The notes: generated by a model not told the origin, from the letters alone. 64,000 nucleotides of DNA from Flavobacterium ichthyis (GCF_009915155.1 NZ_JAABLM010000006.1:1-64000), one strand, 5' to 3'. Counted from the stretch's first letter, positions 1 through 8,909 are shown. A program made the numbers and translations.

Positions 1-27
1 TGTTTTTTTTGGTGTGCACTTACTTGC

Positions 28-126
28 GTGAGGGATTGAAGTGAAAAGCCCACAGCGAGGAGGAACGACGAGGGAGGACTTGAAACGAAAAGCCCGACCC
101 GGAGCTTGCGGAGGGACACGCCCAAA
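28..126. repeat. Dispersed intergenic repeat, Flavobacterium type
   Basis: A GC-richer block in an AT-rich context, directly downstream of pepE. It contains two similar half-units, GATTGAAGTGAAAAGCCC and GACTTGAAACGAAAAGCCC, and ends in GGGACACGCCC, which is the partial complement of the GCGTGAGGG at its other end. I recall sequences of this kind scattered between genes in Flavobacterium genomes. No coding potential is visible. It may act as a terminator-like structure or be a nonautonomous mobile element; that part is inference. Confidence 0.55.
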
Positions 127-131
127 ATTTT

Positions 132-842
132 TTAAGAGATTAAATCTGCAAGATTGGTTTTAGGAGAAATTTCTTTTGGTTCGTACGCTTTTGTAAAGAG
201 TCGAGCTGTTAAATTTCCTTCAAGAATTGTTTTGTTATCAGTTACTCGTAGCCAACTTCCTTCACGTAAGCCAAGAACGGGAATATTATTTTGGGTATGG
301 AACTCATTTATTCTAGTTTCTCGGGTTTCTCCCATATGTGTCGAGCCTGGCAGTGGGTCTAAATAATGTGGATTGAGGTTAAAATTTAAAATTTGCAGTG
401 CATCGAAGCTTGGTGGATAAACAATTGGCATATCGTTTGTGGTTTTAATCGAAAGTCCCGTGATGTTGCTCCCGGCACTGGTTCCTAAGTAAGGAGTTCC
501 GTTTTCAATTACAGTTTTTAATGGGTCAAGCAAGTTAAAATGGTATAGGTTTGTTAGAAGTACAAATGTGTTTCCGCCTCCAACGAAGATTCCTTGAGCT
601 TTTTCAATGGCTTCAATTTTATTAGAAAATGCGTGTAAACCTTGTATTTTTTTATTAACTTTAGAGAAAGCGTCGGAAACGATTTGGGTATATTCATCGT
701 GAGAAATTCCGTTTGGCCTTGCAAAGGGAATAAATAAAATTGTGTCACAGTTTTGAAAGAGCTTTTCTATTTCTGGAAAAAGATACGCAAGGTAATTTTC
801 ACCGTGCAAAGTGGAGGTAGAAGCTACTATTAAGTTTTTCAT
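132..842 (-). CDS. pepE: Dipeptidase E (alpha-aspartyl dipeptidase)
   Basis: A 236-residue cytoplasmic serine peptidase of family S51 that cleaves N-terminal Asp-Xaa dipeptides. The nucleophile elbow GTSAGSN places the catalytic serine at residue 122, close to Ser120 of the E. coli enzyme, and the oxyanion region FVGGGNTF sits at about 86-93. A conserved NPHYLDP segment near residues 157-163 supplies the expected histidine region. The length matches the family (about 230). The gene stands alone on the minus strand, divergent from the paralog cluster that starts at 935, with a -7 box at 862-869. Its 3' end abuts the dispersed repeat at the left edge. Confidence 0.93.
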   Translation of the reverse strand: MKNLIVASTSTLHGENYLAYLFPEIEKLFQNCDTILFIPFARPNGISHDEYTQIVSDAFSKVNKKIQGLHAFSNKIEAIEKAQGIFVGGGNTFVLLTNLYHFNLLDPLKTVIENGTPYLGTSAGSNITGLSIKTTNDMPIVYPPSFDALQILNFNLNPHYLDPLPGSTHMGETRETRINEFHTQNNIPVLGLREGSWLRVTDNKTILEGNLTARLFTKAYEPKEISPKTNLADLIS

Positions 843-861
843 GGTAGTAAATTGTTTAACA

Positions 862-869
862 CAAATTTA
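862..869 (-). promoter_or_regulatory. -7 promoter box of pepE
   Basis: TAAATTTG on the minus strand matches the Bacteroidota -7 consensus TAnnTTTG. It lies 20 bases upstream of the pepE start codon, giving a leader of roughly 15 bases. Confidence 0.5.
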
Positions 870-934
870 TCACCTCTTTGACAATTTATTTTGATCTTTC
901 CCGAATATTTTTACAAAATTAAATATCTACAGCT

Positions 935-1660
935 ATGAAAAAATTCTACACCATATTATTTTTTGCGTTATATTATAGTATTATGGCGCAATATCAAGAA
1001 AAAAAATTAACCGGTATTGTGATGGCTGGAGCCTATCCTGCGGAAGGTGTTGAGATTTTTTCTTTCTCTAACGCTGCTACAATAAAGTCCAATGTAAAAG
1101 GAGAGTTTTCGATTATGGCCAAACCGAATGATGTATTCGTTTTTTCGAGTGTTAATTTTGAAATAACGCGAAGAACACTAACCATCATGGAATATCAAGC
1201 CGGAAAAATCATTGTGACGTTAACTCCCAGAGTCACTCAATTGGAAGAGGTTATAGTCGAAAATAATGCTCTTAACTATGGAACTGGCTCCGATGTGAAA
1301 CATTATTCTAGAGCTGAAAGGAAATTACGTACCGGGGCAACACCTGTTAGATTAGATCAAGGAATTATGGTAAGCAATGACGCCATTGCTAATGCCGTTA
1401 CCGGACGCACAAAAGAAATGAAAAAGGAATTAGCGGTGGAGCGGCGAGAAAAGGCTATGGCAAAATTGCAAGCCTATTTTCCTGATGATTACTTGCTCGA
1501 AAATTATAGAATTAAAAAACAATTCCTTCAAGGTTTTCGTTTCTTTGCAGTAGAAGATGACGATATTAGAACGCTCCTTGAAATTGAAAAATCTCTTGAA
1601 CTCGAAATTGAGTTGGCAAAATTGGCCGCCGTTTATAAAGATGCTCATGCGGATGAATAA
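935..1660 (+). CDS. Exported CarboxypepD_reg-like domain protein, paralog 1
   Basis: A 241-residue protein with a signal peptide (hydrophobic to about residue 18, ending MAQ) followed by a beta-sandwich of the carboxypeptidase regulatory-like type at about 23-95 (pattern LTGIV...AEGVEIF...IKSNVKGEFSI). The C-terminal part is helical and charged, with the motifs YSRAERKLRTGA and GRTKEMKKELAVERREKA, which recur in the next two genes. It is probably periplasmic or surface-associated. The exact function is unknown; such domains are found in the N-termini of SusC/TonB receptors, but here there is no barrel. It is the first of three tandem paralogs, and its stop overlaps the next start. Confidence 0.8.
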   Translation: MKKFYTILFFALYYSIMAQYQEKKLTGIVMAGAYPAEGVEIFSFSNAATIKSNVKGEFSIMAKPNDVFVFSSVNFEITRRTLTIMEYQAGKIIVTLTPRVTQLEEVIVENNALNYGTGSDVKHYSRAERKLRTGATPVRLDQGIMVSNDAIANAVTGRTKEMKKELAVERREKAMAKLQAYFPDDYLLENYRIKKQFLQGFRFFAVEDDDIRTLLEIEKSLELEIELAKLAAVYKDAHADE

Positions 1661-2387
1661 AATTGGGCTATTAGTTATATTTTGGATTGCCGCCACAACT
1701 TTTGGTCAGGAAAAATTAATTTCTGGAAAAATTATTTTTGGAACTAGCCCGTTGAAAGGAATCGAAATTATCAATCTAGTGAATGATAAAACGACAATTT
1801 CTGAAAATGATGGAACCTTTTCAATTTTGGCGAAAGCCGATGATTTACTAGTATTTGCCTCAGAAAATTATCGGTATAGAAGAAAAATAATCTCAGAGGC
1901 CGAAGTGTTGTCAGGAAAAGTTTTGATTGAATTAGAACCAAAACCTATAGATATTGATGAAATTTTCATTTTTAACCAACAGCTTGATGCGGTAAAGATG
2001 GGAATTTTATCTAAACCTGCAAAACGATATACCCCAGCCGAAAGACGTTTAAAAACCGCATCTGAGGCACAATTATTTTTAGGGCCAGGAATGATATTAA
2101 TGCCAACCGATTTTATTTTAAATGCCATTTCAGGTCGCACTAAATTGCTAAAAAAAGAATTGGCAATCGAGAGAAAAGAAATGGCAATAGCCTCTTTAGA
2201 AAATCTTTTTGATGAAAAATATATCATTACCTCTCTTCAAATTCCTAAGGATTACGTGGGAGAATTTAAATATTTTGCTGTTGAACAAGATGATTTTGGC
2301 AAAATTCTTCAAGAAAAAAACCGAATAAAAGCTGCATTTTTACTTACACAAATTTCTCAAAGATTCAAAATTCGACGTGGTTTATGA
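1653..2387 (+). CDS. Exported CarboxypepD_reg-like domain protein, paralog 2
   Basis: The start is placed at the ATG at 1653, because this gives a proper signal peptide (MNKIGLLVIFWIAATTFGQ). An earlier in-frame start at 1557 would only add residues coded inside the previous gene. The product has 244 residues: a regulatory-like beta domain (KLISGKIIFGTSPLKGIEI) and then the paralog-specific motifs YTPAERRLKTAS and GRTKLLKKELAIERKEMA. The start codon overlaps the upstream stop as ATGAATAA, so translation is probably coupled. Function is unknown; location is likely periplasm or outer membrane. Confidence 0.8.
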   Translation: MNKIGLLVIFWIAATTFGQEKLISGKIIFGTSPLKGIEIINLVNDKTTISENDGTFSILAKADDLLVFASENYRYRRKIISEAEVLSGKVLIELEPKPIDIDEIFIFNQQLDAVKMGILSKPAKRYTPAERRLKTASEAQLFLGPGMILMPTDFILNAISGRTKLLKKELAIERKEMAIASLENLFDEKYIITSLQIPKDYVGEFKYFAVEQDDFGKILQEKNRIKAAFLLTQISQRFKIRRGL

Positions 2388-3097
2388 AGAAAACTATTTT
2401 CTTAATTTTTTTATTTTTAATTAAAATTTCGGTAGCACAAGAAAAAATGCTTGTGGGAAAAGTGAATGCATTTGGTAACCTTGAAGGTATTAATGTGGTA
2501 AATTTAGTAAATGAAAAATCAGCGATAACTAATGCAGTCGGCGAGTTTCAAATTTTGGCAAAGGAAGACGATCTCATAATCTTATCTTCTTTAGATTTGG
2601 AATACAAACGAAAAATTATCTCTGAAAGCGAATTTAAATTAGGAAAATTCGTGGTGGAAATGGTTGCTAAGCCACAACAAATTGATGAAGTAACCATTAC
2701 AGAATACAGGATTGACGCGGTAAAAGCGGGAATTCTATCAAAACCTGCCAGACAATATACCCCAGCCGAAAGAAGACTTTATACCGCAACAACGGGTGGC
2801 GGAATTCTGCCAATTGATGCCATTATTAACCTGATCACCGGAAGAACTAAAATGTTAGTGAAGGAAGTTGAAATTGAAAAAAGAGAAATGGCTCGCGAAC
2901 AGATAAATAATTGGTTTGACGATCAATACTTAATGAAAACTTACAATATTTCTGAGGAAAAGATTGAGGCATTCAAATTTTACGTAGTAGAAAATGATGA
3001 ATTGAGAACTCATCTAAAATCAAAAAATAAAGAACGAACAAAGTTGCTACTTACCAAACTTTCCATAGATTACCTAAAATTAAATTCCGAACAATAA
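2384..3097 (+). CDS. Exported CarboxypepD_reg-like domain protein, paralog 3
   Basis: A 237-residue member of the same tandem family, with a signal peptide ending near SVAQ and the domain pattern KMLVGKVNAFGNLEGINVV. It carries KPARQYTPAERRLYTAT and GRTKMLVKEVEIEKREMA, matching its two neighbours position for position. The start overlaps the previous stop by four bases (ATGA), so the three genes form one translationally coupled unit. Function is unknown; the three copies look like successive duplications that have diverged. Confidence 0.8.
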   Translation: MKKTIFLIFLFLIKISVAQEKMLVGKVNAFGNLEGINVVNLVNEKSAITNAVGEFQILAKEDDLIILSSLDLEYKRKIISESEFKLGKFVVEMVAKPQQIDEVTITEYRIDAVKAGILSKPARQYTPAERRLYTATTGGGILPIDAIINLITGRTKMLVKEVEIEKREMAREQINNWFDDQYLMKTYNISEEKIEAFKFYVVENDELRTHLKSKNKERTKLLLTKLSIDYLKLNSEQ

Positions 3098-3112
3098 TTG
3101 TAAATTTATCAA

Positions 3113-3604
3113 ATGAAAAAATGGGTATTTTTGATTTTGGTCTTTGCGGCAACTTCTGGATTCACCACGCATAAATTCTACGTTTCTATTAACGAAGTAA
3201 ATTTTTCTGCATCCAAAAACCGATTAGAAATTACATCTAGAATCTTTATCGACGACCTTGAATTGGCATTAGAAAAAAGATTTAACACTAAGTTTAACCT
3301 TGGAACTTCTCAACAAAAAAGCGATTTCGTAGCATTTCTTCAAAAATATTTCAACGAAAAATTGCAGGTAAAAGTAAACCAAGTTTCAAGAACGCCTCAA
3401 ATAGTCAACACCGAAATAGAAGATGGCGTATTTATTTGTTACTTTTTGATAAAAGATGTAGCGAAAATTCAAAACATCGAGATAAAAAACACAGCATTGA
3501 TGGAACTTTATGACCAGCAACACATATTCCACATTAACGTTTCAGGAAATAAAAAAAGTGTTATGCTTACTGATGCAAACCAGTCAGAATTGTTAAAATT
3601 TTAG
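3113..3604 (+). CDS. DUF6702 family exported protein
   Basis: A 163-residue protein with a short signal peptide (MKKWVFLILVFAATSGFTT) followed by HKFYVSINEVNF, which I associate with the flavobacterial DUF6702 family often found directly upstream of an M1 peptidase, as here. No catalytic motif is visible. It starts 15 bases after paralog 3 and precedes the peptidase gene by 59 bases, so it is probably part of the same transcript. The family assignment is from memory of the pattern, and the function is unknown. Confidence 0.75.
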   Translation: MKKWVFLILVFAATSGFTTHKFYVSINEVNFSASKNRLEITSRIFIDDLELALEKRFNTKFNLGTSQQKSDFVAFLQKYFNEKLQVKVNQVSRTPQIVNTEIEDGVFICYFLIKDVAKIQNIEIKNTALMELYDQQHIFHINVSGNKKSVMLTDANQSELLKF

Positions 3605-3663
3605 CTTTCTTTTCGGCTCTCAATCAAAAACCGTAATTTTCATCGTTATTTCAATTCAACAAA

Positions 3664-5880
3664 ATGAAAAAAATCTGTTGCCTCTTATTACTTTTTCCAG
3701 CAATAATTTTTGCCCAAGAAAAAGAGTCTGAAAAAAAACGAGAATCCGGACGTTATGACAACAATCGTTTCAGTCAAATGTACGATATAATGGCAACTCC
3801 AAATATGTTCAGAACAGCTTCTGGAGCTCCCGGATCTGCTTATTATCAACAACAGGCAGATTATAAAATAGACATTGAACTTGACGATAAAAACACCAAA
3901 ATTTTTGGAAAAGAGACCATCACTTACCATAATAATGCTCCTGAAGGTTTAGAATATTTATGGATTCAGTTGGATCAAAATCAAAACGCGCGTTCTTCAA
4001 AAAGTCCATTGGTTGAAAACCAAAGAATGGATCAAGCGTTGACACCTTCTGGTTTTGCCAAAAAATATAACGAAGAAGATTTTGACGGCGGCTTTAATAT
4101 CGAATATGTTCGGGACGCTTCGGGAAAACCAATGCGTTATGTGATTAACGAAACCATGATGCGGATTGATTTGCCAAAACCATTAAAACCTAAAGAAAAA
4201 ATTTCTTTTTCGATAAAATGGTGGTACAACATCAATAATTACAGAGTTTATGGTGGAAGATCAGGTTACGAACATTTTGATTCTGACGGAAATAATATCT
4301 ACGTGATTGCACAGTTTTACCCTCGAATGGCGGTTTACAACGATGTTGAAGGTTGGCAAAATATGCAATTTTGGGGATCGGGAGAATTTGCGCTTCCGTT
4401 CGGAAATTTTGATGTAAATATTACCGTACCAGCAGATCACGTTTTGGAAGCCACCGGAGAGTTGCTTAATCGAGATGAAGTTTTTACTAAAGAACAACTA
4501 AAACGGTACAAACTCGCCGAAAACACATTTGATAAACCTATTGAAATTGTTACCCAAGCCGAAGCAGAAGCCGCATCAAAAGGATTTTCTAACAAGAAAA
4601 AAACCTGGAAATTTAGCGCCAAAAATGTAAGAGACTTTGGGATTTCATCGTCCAGAAAATTTATTTACGATGCGATGGCGGTGCAGTTATCATCTCGAAA
4701 AACCATGGCAATCTCGCTTTATCCGCCAGAAGCCAATCCGTTATGGGGAGAACTTTCTACCAAAACCGTAGCTCATACTTTAAAATGTTATTCTGCCAGA
4801 ACTTTTGATTATCCGTATCCAAAAGCCATTTCAATTTCAGCGGAAGATCAAGGAATGGAATACCCAATGATTTGCTGGAATTACGGTCGTCCGGACGACA
4901 AAGGTTTTGTGAGCGACAGAATTCGTTATGGCATGCAAAGCGTGATTATTCACGAAGTGGGACACAATTTTTTTCCAATGATTGTCAATTCTGATGAACG
5001 CCAATGGTCTTGGATGGACGAAGGCCTCAACACTTTTTTGCAATATTTAGCCGAGAAAGATTTAGACCCAAATTATCCCTCGCAACGTGGTCCGGCAAAA
5101 AATATCGTGCCGTACATGAAAGGTGCCCAAAATTTCCTCGAACCCATAATGTCTAATTCCGAAACCATTCATCAATTTGGTGCCAACGCTTACGCAAAAC
5201 CGGCAACGGGACTCAATATTTTGCGCGAAACCATTATGGGACACGAACTCTTTGACTTTGCTTTTAAAACGTATGCCAATCGCTGGAAATTTAAACATCC
5301 CACTCCAGAAGATTTTTTCCGAACCATGGAAGATGCTTCCGCTGTAGATTTAGACTGGTTTTGGCGAGGCTGGTTTTATTCCACCAACTATGTTGACCTT
5401 GGAATAAAAGACGTAAAACAATATCGTGTAACCGATAAAAAACCAGAAGATTTAGAAAAAGTTTCCATAAGACGCGGCAGATTTAATCAGGAAGCCGGGC
5501 CGTTTGTATATTTCGTAGAAGATAAAAATAATTTGGCTTCCGCCGATGTAACGCTTTTACAGGATTTCATTAACCAAAAATATTCATTGGAAGAACGAGC
5601 AAAAATACGTCAGCCAAAATACTTTTATGAAGTAACTTTTGAAAAACCTGGCGATATGTTGATGCCAATTTTGGTACAATTAACCTATGATGATGGTACT
5701 TCAGAAGATTTTAATTTTCCAGTACAAATTTGGCGAAAAGGTAATGATGTTGTAGGGAGAGTTTTTGCCACAGAAAAAAAAGTGACAAAAATTCAGTTGG
5801 ATCCAAAAGAGCAAACTGCCGATATTGATGTTTCAAATAATACTTGGCCGAAGGAGCAGTTAAAATCTAAATTTGATTAA
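3664..5880 (+). CDS. M1 family zinc metallopeptidase
   Basis: A 738-residue exported metallopeptidase with a signal peptide ending AIIFAQ. The zinc site is HEVGH at residues 430-434, with the third ligand Glu453 in WMDEGLN; the 18-residue gap is that of the M1 gluzincin family. The N-terminal region (about 50-300) has the beta-sandwich pattern of M1 enzymes (IELDDKNTKIFGKETITYHNN). The exopeptidase motif GxMEN is not seen in its usual form; the matching position reads GMEYP. It likely degrades peptides in the periplasm or on the surface. Confidence 0.9.
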   Translation: MKKICCLLLLFPAIIFAQEKESEKKRESGRYDNNRFSQMYDIMATPNMFRTASGAPGSAYYQQQADYKIDIELDDKNTKIFGKETITYHNNAPEGLEYLWIQLDQNQNARSSKSPLVENQRMDQALTPSGFAKKYNEEDFDGGFNIEYVRDASGKPMRYVINETMMRIDLPKPLKPKEKISFSIKWWYNINNYRVYGGRSGYEHFDSDGNNIYVIAQFYPRMAVYNDVEGWQNMQFWGSGEFALPFGNFDVNITVPADHVLEATGELLNRDEVFTKEQLKRYKLAENTFDKPIEIVTQAEAEAASKGFSNKKKTWKFSAKNVRDFGISSSRKFIYDAMAVQLSSRKTMAISLYPPEANPLWGELSTKTVAHTLKCYSARTFDYPYPKAISISAEDQGMEYPMICWNYGRPDDKGFVSDRIRYGMQSVIIHEVGHNFFPMIVNSDERQWSWMDEGLNTFLQYLAEKDLDPNYPSQRGPAKNIVPYMKGAQNFLEPIMSNSETIHQFGANAYAKPATGLNILRETIMGHELFDFAFKTYANRWKFKHPTPEDFFRTMEDASAVDLDWFWRGWFYSTNYVDLGIKDVKQYRVTDKKPEDLEKVSIRRGRFNQEAGPFVYFVEDKNNLASADVTLLQDFINQKYSLEERAKIRQPKYFYEVTFEKPGDMLMPILVQLTYDDGTSEDFNFPVQIWRKGNDVVGRVFATEKKVTKIQLDPKEQTADIDVSNNTWPKEQLKSKFD

Positions 5881-5937
5881 GCGTTAAAATTTTAGTAAGG
5901 TTTGAGTTCAAAAAAAGCCAAACGTACATTTTTAACG

Positions 5938-5945
5938 TATCTTTG
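5938..5945 (+). promoter_or_regulatory. -7 promoter box of tatA
   Basis: TATCTTTG, an exact TAnnTTTG match, ends 17 bases upstream of the tatA start codon. Confidence 0.5.
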
Positions 5946-5962
5946 AAAAAAATAGAAAGACT

Positions 5963-6331
5963 ATGTTTGGAATAGGAGGTTCAGAATTGTTTTTTATTAT
6001 CATCGTAGCTATTATGCTTTTCGGTGCCGATAAAATTCCAGAAGTAGCAAGAGGTTTGGGCAAAGGAATGCAACAATTACGCAACGCTACTGACGATTTA
6101 AAAAGCGAAATACATAAAACAGCCGAAGAAAATGGACTAGACAAAAATTCATTAACTGGCGGAATTTCGGACGAAGTACAAAAAGTTAAAGAAAATTTTT
6201 CCAAAATCATGGAAAACTCTAACGACAGAAGTTTTGGCTTAGACAAAATTACAGAAGATATCAACTCAGAAATCAACGAAGTTAAAGATGATATCGAGTC
6301 GATTCAAGGTCCAATTAAAAGACAACGCTAG
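5963..6331 (+). CDS. tatA: Twin-arginine translocase subunit TatA/TatE
   Basis: A 122-residue protein with the TatA layout: a short N-terminal membrane helix (FFIIIVAIMLFGADKIPEVAR), the conserved FGxxKIPE hinge, an amphipathic helix (GLGKGMQQLRNATDDLKSE) and a charged, variable C-terminal tail. TatA forms the pore of the Tat system, which exports folded proteins across the inner membrane. The tail is longer than in the 60-90 residue minimal forms. The next gene starts seven bases after its stop, so the two are probably cotranscribed. No tatC lies in the window. Confidence 0.9.
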   Translation: MFGIGGSELFFIIIVAIMLFGADKIPEVARGLGKGMQQLRNATDDLKSEIHKTAEENGLDKNSLTGGISDEVQKVKENFSKIMENSNDRSFGLDKITEDINSEINEVKDDIESIQGPIKRQR

Positions 6332-6337
6332 AATTTG

Positions 6338-6940
6338 ATGGAAACATTACTGGAGTTAGACAGAAATATTTTTATTTTTTTAAACAATTTAGGTGCTGAA
6401 ACCTTTGATGGTTTTTGGGCATTTATCACCAAACAAATCAACTGGATTCCAGTTTTTGCCATTTTTGCCTATTTGGTTTTCAAACATTTAGGCTGGCGTC
6501 ACGCTGTTTTGATTTTGTTGATGTTGGCATTGCTCATCACTTTAACCGATCAAACCACTAATTTTTTTAAAAATTATTTCCTTCGCCTTCGTCCCGGAAG
6601 TGATCCTTCCCTCGACGGTTTGATTAGAGCGGTTCAAACACGAAAATCTTACAGTTTTATTTCGGGCCACGCATCAAATTCTATGGCGGCAGCGTATTTT
6701 TTGTTCAGAGTTTTGAAACCCTACGTAAAATTCATGGGCTTCATATTCATTTGGCCATTCATCTTTGCTTACAGTAGGATTTATTTAGGACTGCATTATC
6801 CAGGCGATATTTTGGCCGGATACGTTTGGGGAATTTTAACTGCTACGTTAATTATGCAGTTGTATATTTTTCTTCGAAATAAATATTTTCCGCAAAAGGA
6901 ACAAGTGGATCACCCCACTAACGACGAACCTTTAACTTAA
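6338..6940 (+). CDS. PAP2 family membrane phosphatase
   Basis: A 200-residue integral membrane protein of the phosphatidic acid phosphatase type 2 superfamily. All three signature motifs are present: K78xxxxxxRP (KNYFLRLRP), SGH at 109-111, and SRxxxxxHxxxD at about 146-157. About five membrane helices are visible. Candidate substrates are undecaprenyl pyrophosphate or phosphatidylglycerol phosphate; the sequence does not decide. The ATG at 6338 is preferred over the TTG one codon upstream. The 3' end is convergent with the O-methyltransferase and leaves no gap. Confidence 0.88.
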   Translation: METLLELDRNIFIFLNNLGAETFDGFWAFITKQINWIPVFAIFAYLVFKHLGWRHAVLILLMLALLITLTDQTTNFFKNYFLRLRPGSDPSLDGLIRAVQTRKSYSFISGHASNSMAAAYFLFRVLKPYVKFMGFIFIWPFIFAYSRIYLGLHYPGDILAGYVWGILTATLIMQLYIFLRNKYFPQKEQVDHPTNDEPLT

Positions 6941-7582
6941 TCACAAAACCCGGCAAACCGTTAAGCCATCTCTAACAGGTAATAAAACAGTTTCCACTCT
7001 CGGGTCTTCTTTTAGTTTTTTATTGTATTCTAAAAGAACTTGTGTTTTTTTGTCGTTCGTTTTTATTTGTTCCAAAATTTTTCCGCTCCAAAGCACATTG
7101 TCCGATAAAATGATGCCGCCTTTATTCATCATCGGAACAATCATTTCAAAATAGTTGATGTAATTGTCTTTGTCAGCATCTATAAAAACCAAATCAAATT
7201 TTTTGTTCAAATTAGGAATTATCTCCAAAGCATTTCCTAAATGTTGAAAAATCTGGTTTCCCCAATTTGATAAATCAAAATACTTCCGTTGAATCGAAAC
7301 CAATTCTTCGTTATTATCAATCGTATCAACCGAACCATTTTCTTCCAAACCTTCCGCTAAACAAAGCGTGGCATAACCCGTGTAAGTCCCAATTTCCAAA
7401 ATATTTTTCGGCCGAATTAATTTCGACAACATACTTAAAACACGCCCTTGAAAATGACCGCTTAACATTCTCGGTTGCATAATTTTTTGATGCGTTTCCC
7501 GGTTTAAAGCCGCCAAAAGTTGGGGTTCATTTTCGGAGTGTTGTTCCACATAAAGTTCGAGTTCTGGAGAAATAAAATGCAT
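6941..7582 (-). CDS. O-methyltransferase, family 3 (caffeoyl-CoA type)
   Basis: A 213-residue SAM-dependent methyltransferase. Motif I reads ILEIGTYTGYATLCLA at about residues 61-76, the acidic ribose-binding segment follows (VDTIDNN), and the metal-site motif FIDADKDNY at about 132-140 is typical of the divalent-metal-dependent catechol/caffeoyl-CoA family. The length is that of the family. The natural substrate in bacteria is unknown. A -7 box lies at 7600-7607. Confidence 0.9.
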   Translation of the reverse strand: MHFISPELELYVEQHSENEPQLLAALNRETHQKIMQPRMLSGHFQGRVLSMLSKLIRPKNILEIGTYTGYATLCLAEGLEENGSVDTIDNNEELVSIQRKYFDLSNWGNQIFQHLGNALEIIPNLNKKFDLVFIDADKDNYINYFEMIVPMMNKGGIILSDNVLWSGKILEQIKTNDKKTQVLLEYNKKLKEDPRVETVLLPVRDGLTVCRVL

Positions 7583-7599
7583 AATCGTTTGGTTTTAGG

Positions 7600-7607
7600 C
7601 AAAATTA
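7600..7607 (-). promoter_or_regulatory. -7 promoter box of the O-methyltransferase
   Basis: TAATTTTG on the minus strand matches TAnnTTTG and lies 18 bases upstream of the start codon. Confidence 0.45.
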
Positions 7608-7638
7608 TAAAAATATAGCAGGTATTAAAAGTAATAGT

Positions 7639-7646
7639 TACCTTTG
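7639..7646 (+). promoter_or_regulatory. -7 promoter box of rlmN, leaderless spacing
   Basis: TACCTTTG, an exact TAnnTTTG match, ends only four bases before the ATG at 7651. Transcription should begin at or inside the start region, so the mRNA would be leaderless or would use the second ATG at 7657. Confidence 0.55.
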
Positions 7647-7650
7647 CACC

Positions 7651-8694
7651 ATGCAAATGGAGAAGAAAGACATCAGAGCGTTAAGCAAAGAACAATTGCG
7701 TGATTTTTTTGTGGCAAATGGCGAAAAAGCCTTTCGTGGCAATCAGGTTTACGAATGGTTGTGGAGCAAATCTGCCCATACTTTTGCCGACATGACCAAT
7801 TTGGCAAAACCAACACGTGAAATGCTCGAAAATAATTTTGTCATCAATCACATCAAAGTCGATCAGATGCAAAAAAGCGAAGACGGAACCGTGAAAAATG
7901 CCGTTCGTTTGCACGATGGTTTGGTGGTAGAATCCGTTTTAATTCCTACCGAAACCCGTACCACGGCTTGTGTTTCCAGCCAAGTAGGTTGTAGTCTCGA
8001 TTGTAATTTTTGCGCAACAGCGCGACTTAAAAGAATGCGAAATTTGGGTCCTGACGAAATTTTTGACCAAGTGGTTGCCATCGATAACGAAAGTAAATTG
8101 TACCACAACCGTCCACTTTCAAACATTGTTTTTATGGGAATGGGCGAACCGCTCATGAACTACAACAACGTTCTAAAAGCCATCGAAAAAATTACTTCGC
8201 CCGAAGGTTTGGGCATGTCACCAAAACGCATCACCTTGTCCACTTCCGGAATCCCGAAAATGATTAAAAAATTGGCGGACGACGAAGTAAAGTTCAAATT
8301 GGCCGTTTCGCTTCACTCTGCAATCGACGAAATTCGCAGCAAAATTATGCCGTTTAGCGAAAATTTTCCGTTAAAAGATTTGCGCGAAGCCTTACAATAT
8401 TGGTATTCTAAAACCAAAAGTCGCGTTACCTACGAATACGTCGTTTGGCGTGACATCAATGACAACAAGGCTTCCATCGATGCCTTGGTCAAGTTTTGCA
8501 AATATGTTCCTTGCAAAGTCAACCTAATCGAGTACAACCCAATCGACGATGGCGAATTTCAGCAAGCCTCAGAAGCCTCGATAAATGCTTACATCCAAGC
8601 CTTGGAAGCTAACGATATCGTGGTAAAAGTTCGCCGAAGCCGCGGAAAAGACATCGATGCCGCTTGTGGTCAATTGGCCAATAAAGAAGGATAA
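7651..8694 (+). CDS. rlmN: 23S rRNA (adenine2503-C2)-methyltransferase RlmN
   Basis: A 347-residue radical SAM enzyme that methylates C2 of A2503 in 23S rRNA and A37 in some tRNAs. The iron-sulfur cluster motif CSLDCNFC places the three cysteines at 114, 118 and 121, and the catalytic cysteine pair partner is Cys339 in DAACGQL. The SAM-binding GMGEPLMN is at about 168-175. The length is normal. The promoter box ends four bases before the first ATG, so the second ATG (two codons later) is an alternative start. Confidence 0.96.
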   Translation: MQMEKKDIRALSKEQLRDFFVANGEKAFRGNQVYEWLWSKSAHTFADMTNLAKPTREMLENNFVINHIKVDQMQKSEDGTVKNAVRLHDGLVVESVLIPTETRTTACVSSQVGCSLDCNFCATARLKRMRNLGPDEIFDQVVAIDNESKLYHNRPLSNIVFMGMGEPLMNYNNVLKAIEKITSPEGLGMSPKRITLSTSGIPKMIKKLADDEVKFKLAVSLHSAIDEIRSKIMPFSENFPLKDLREALQYWYSKTKSRVTYEYVVWRDINDNKASIDALVKFCKYVPCKVNLIEYNPIDDGEFQQASEASINAYIQALEANDIVVKVRRSRGKDIDAACGQLANKEG

Positions 8695-8707
8695 TTTTTT
8701 ATTTTTT

Positions 8708-8840
8708 CGGAGCCAATCGTCAGGCATTTTTTAAACCATTTTCCCGCTTTCCGCTTCAATCTTTTCTCAATTACTGGGGTAATTGAGAAAAGGATTTCCG
8801 CTTTAATCGGGGCTAAAAAAAACTTTAGGCATTTTTTAAG
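8708..8840 (+). repeat. Dispersed hairpin repeat, copy A
   Basis: First of four related elements in the window. Conserved arms CCCGCTTTCCGCTTCAATC (from 8743) and GGATTTCCGCTTTAATCGGG (to about 8811) flank a perfect 13-bp stem (8762-8774 with 8779-8791, TTTTCTCAATTAC and its complement). The flank modules GGAGCCAATCG and GGCATTTTTTAA sit on the left, and GGCATTTTTTAAG is repeated on the right. It fills the rlmN-prenyl synthase gap; no gene is seen there. Confidence 0.75.
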
Positions 8841-8901
8841 CGTTTGGAAAAACTGCCGGAATCTTTCAATCTTCAATTTTCAATCATAAATCCGAAATTC
8901 C

Positions 8902-8909
8902 TATCTTTG
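8902..8909 (+). promoter_or_regulatory. -7 promoter box of the prenyl synthase, leaderless spacing
   Basis: TATCTTTG matches TAnnTTTG and ends five bases before the ATG at 8915, again predicting a leaderless or nearly leaderless mRNA. Confidence 0.55.
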
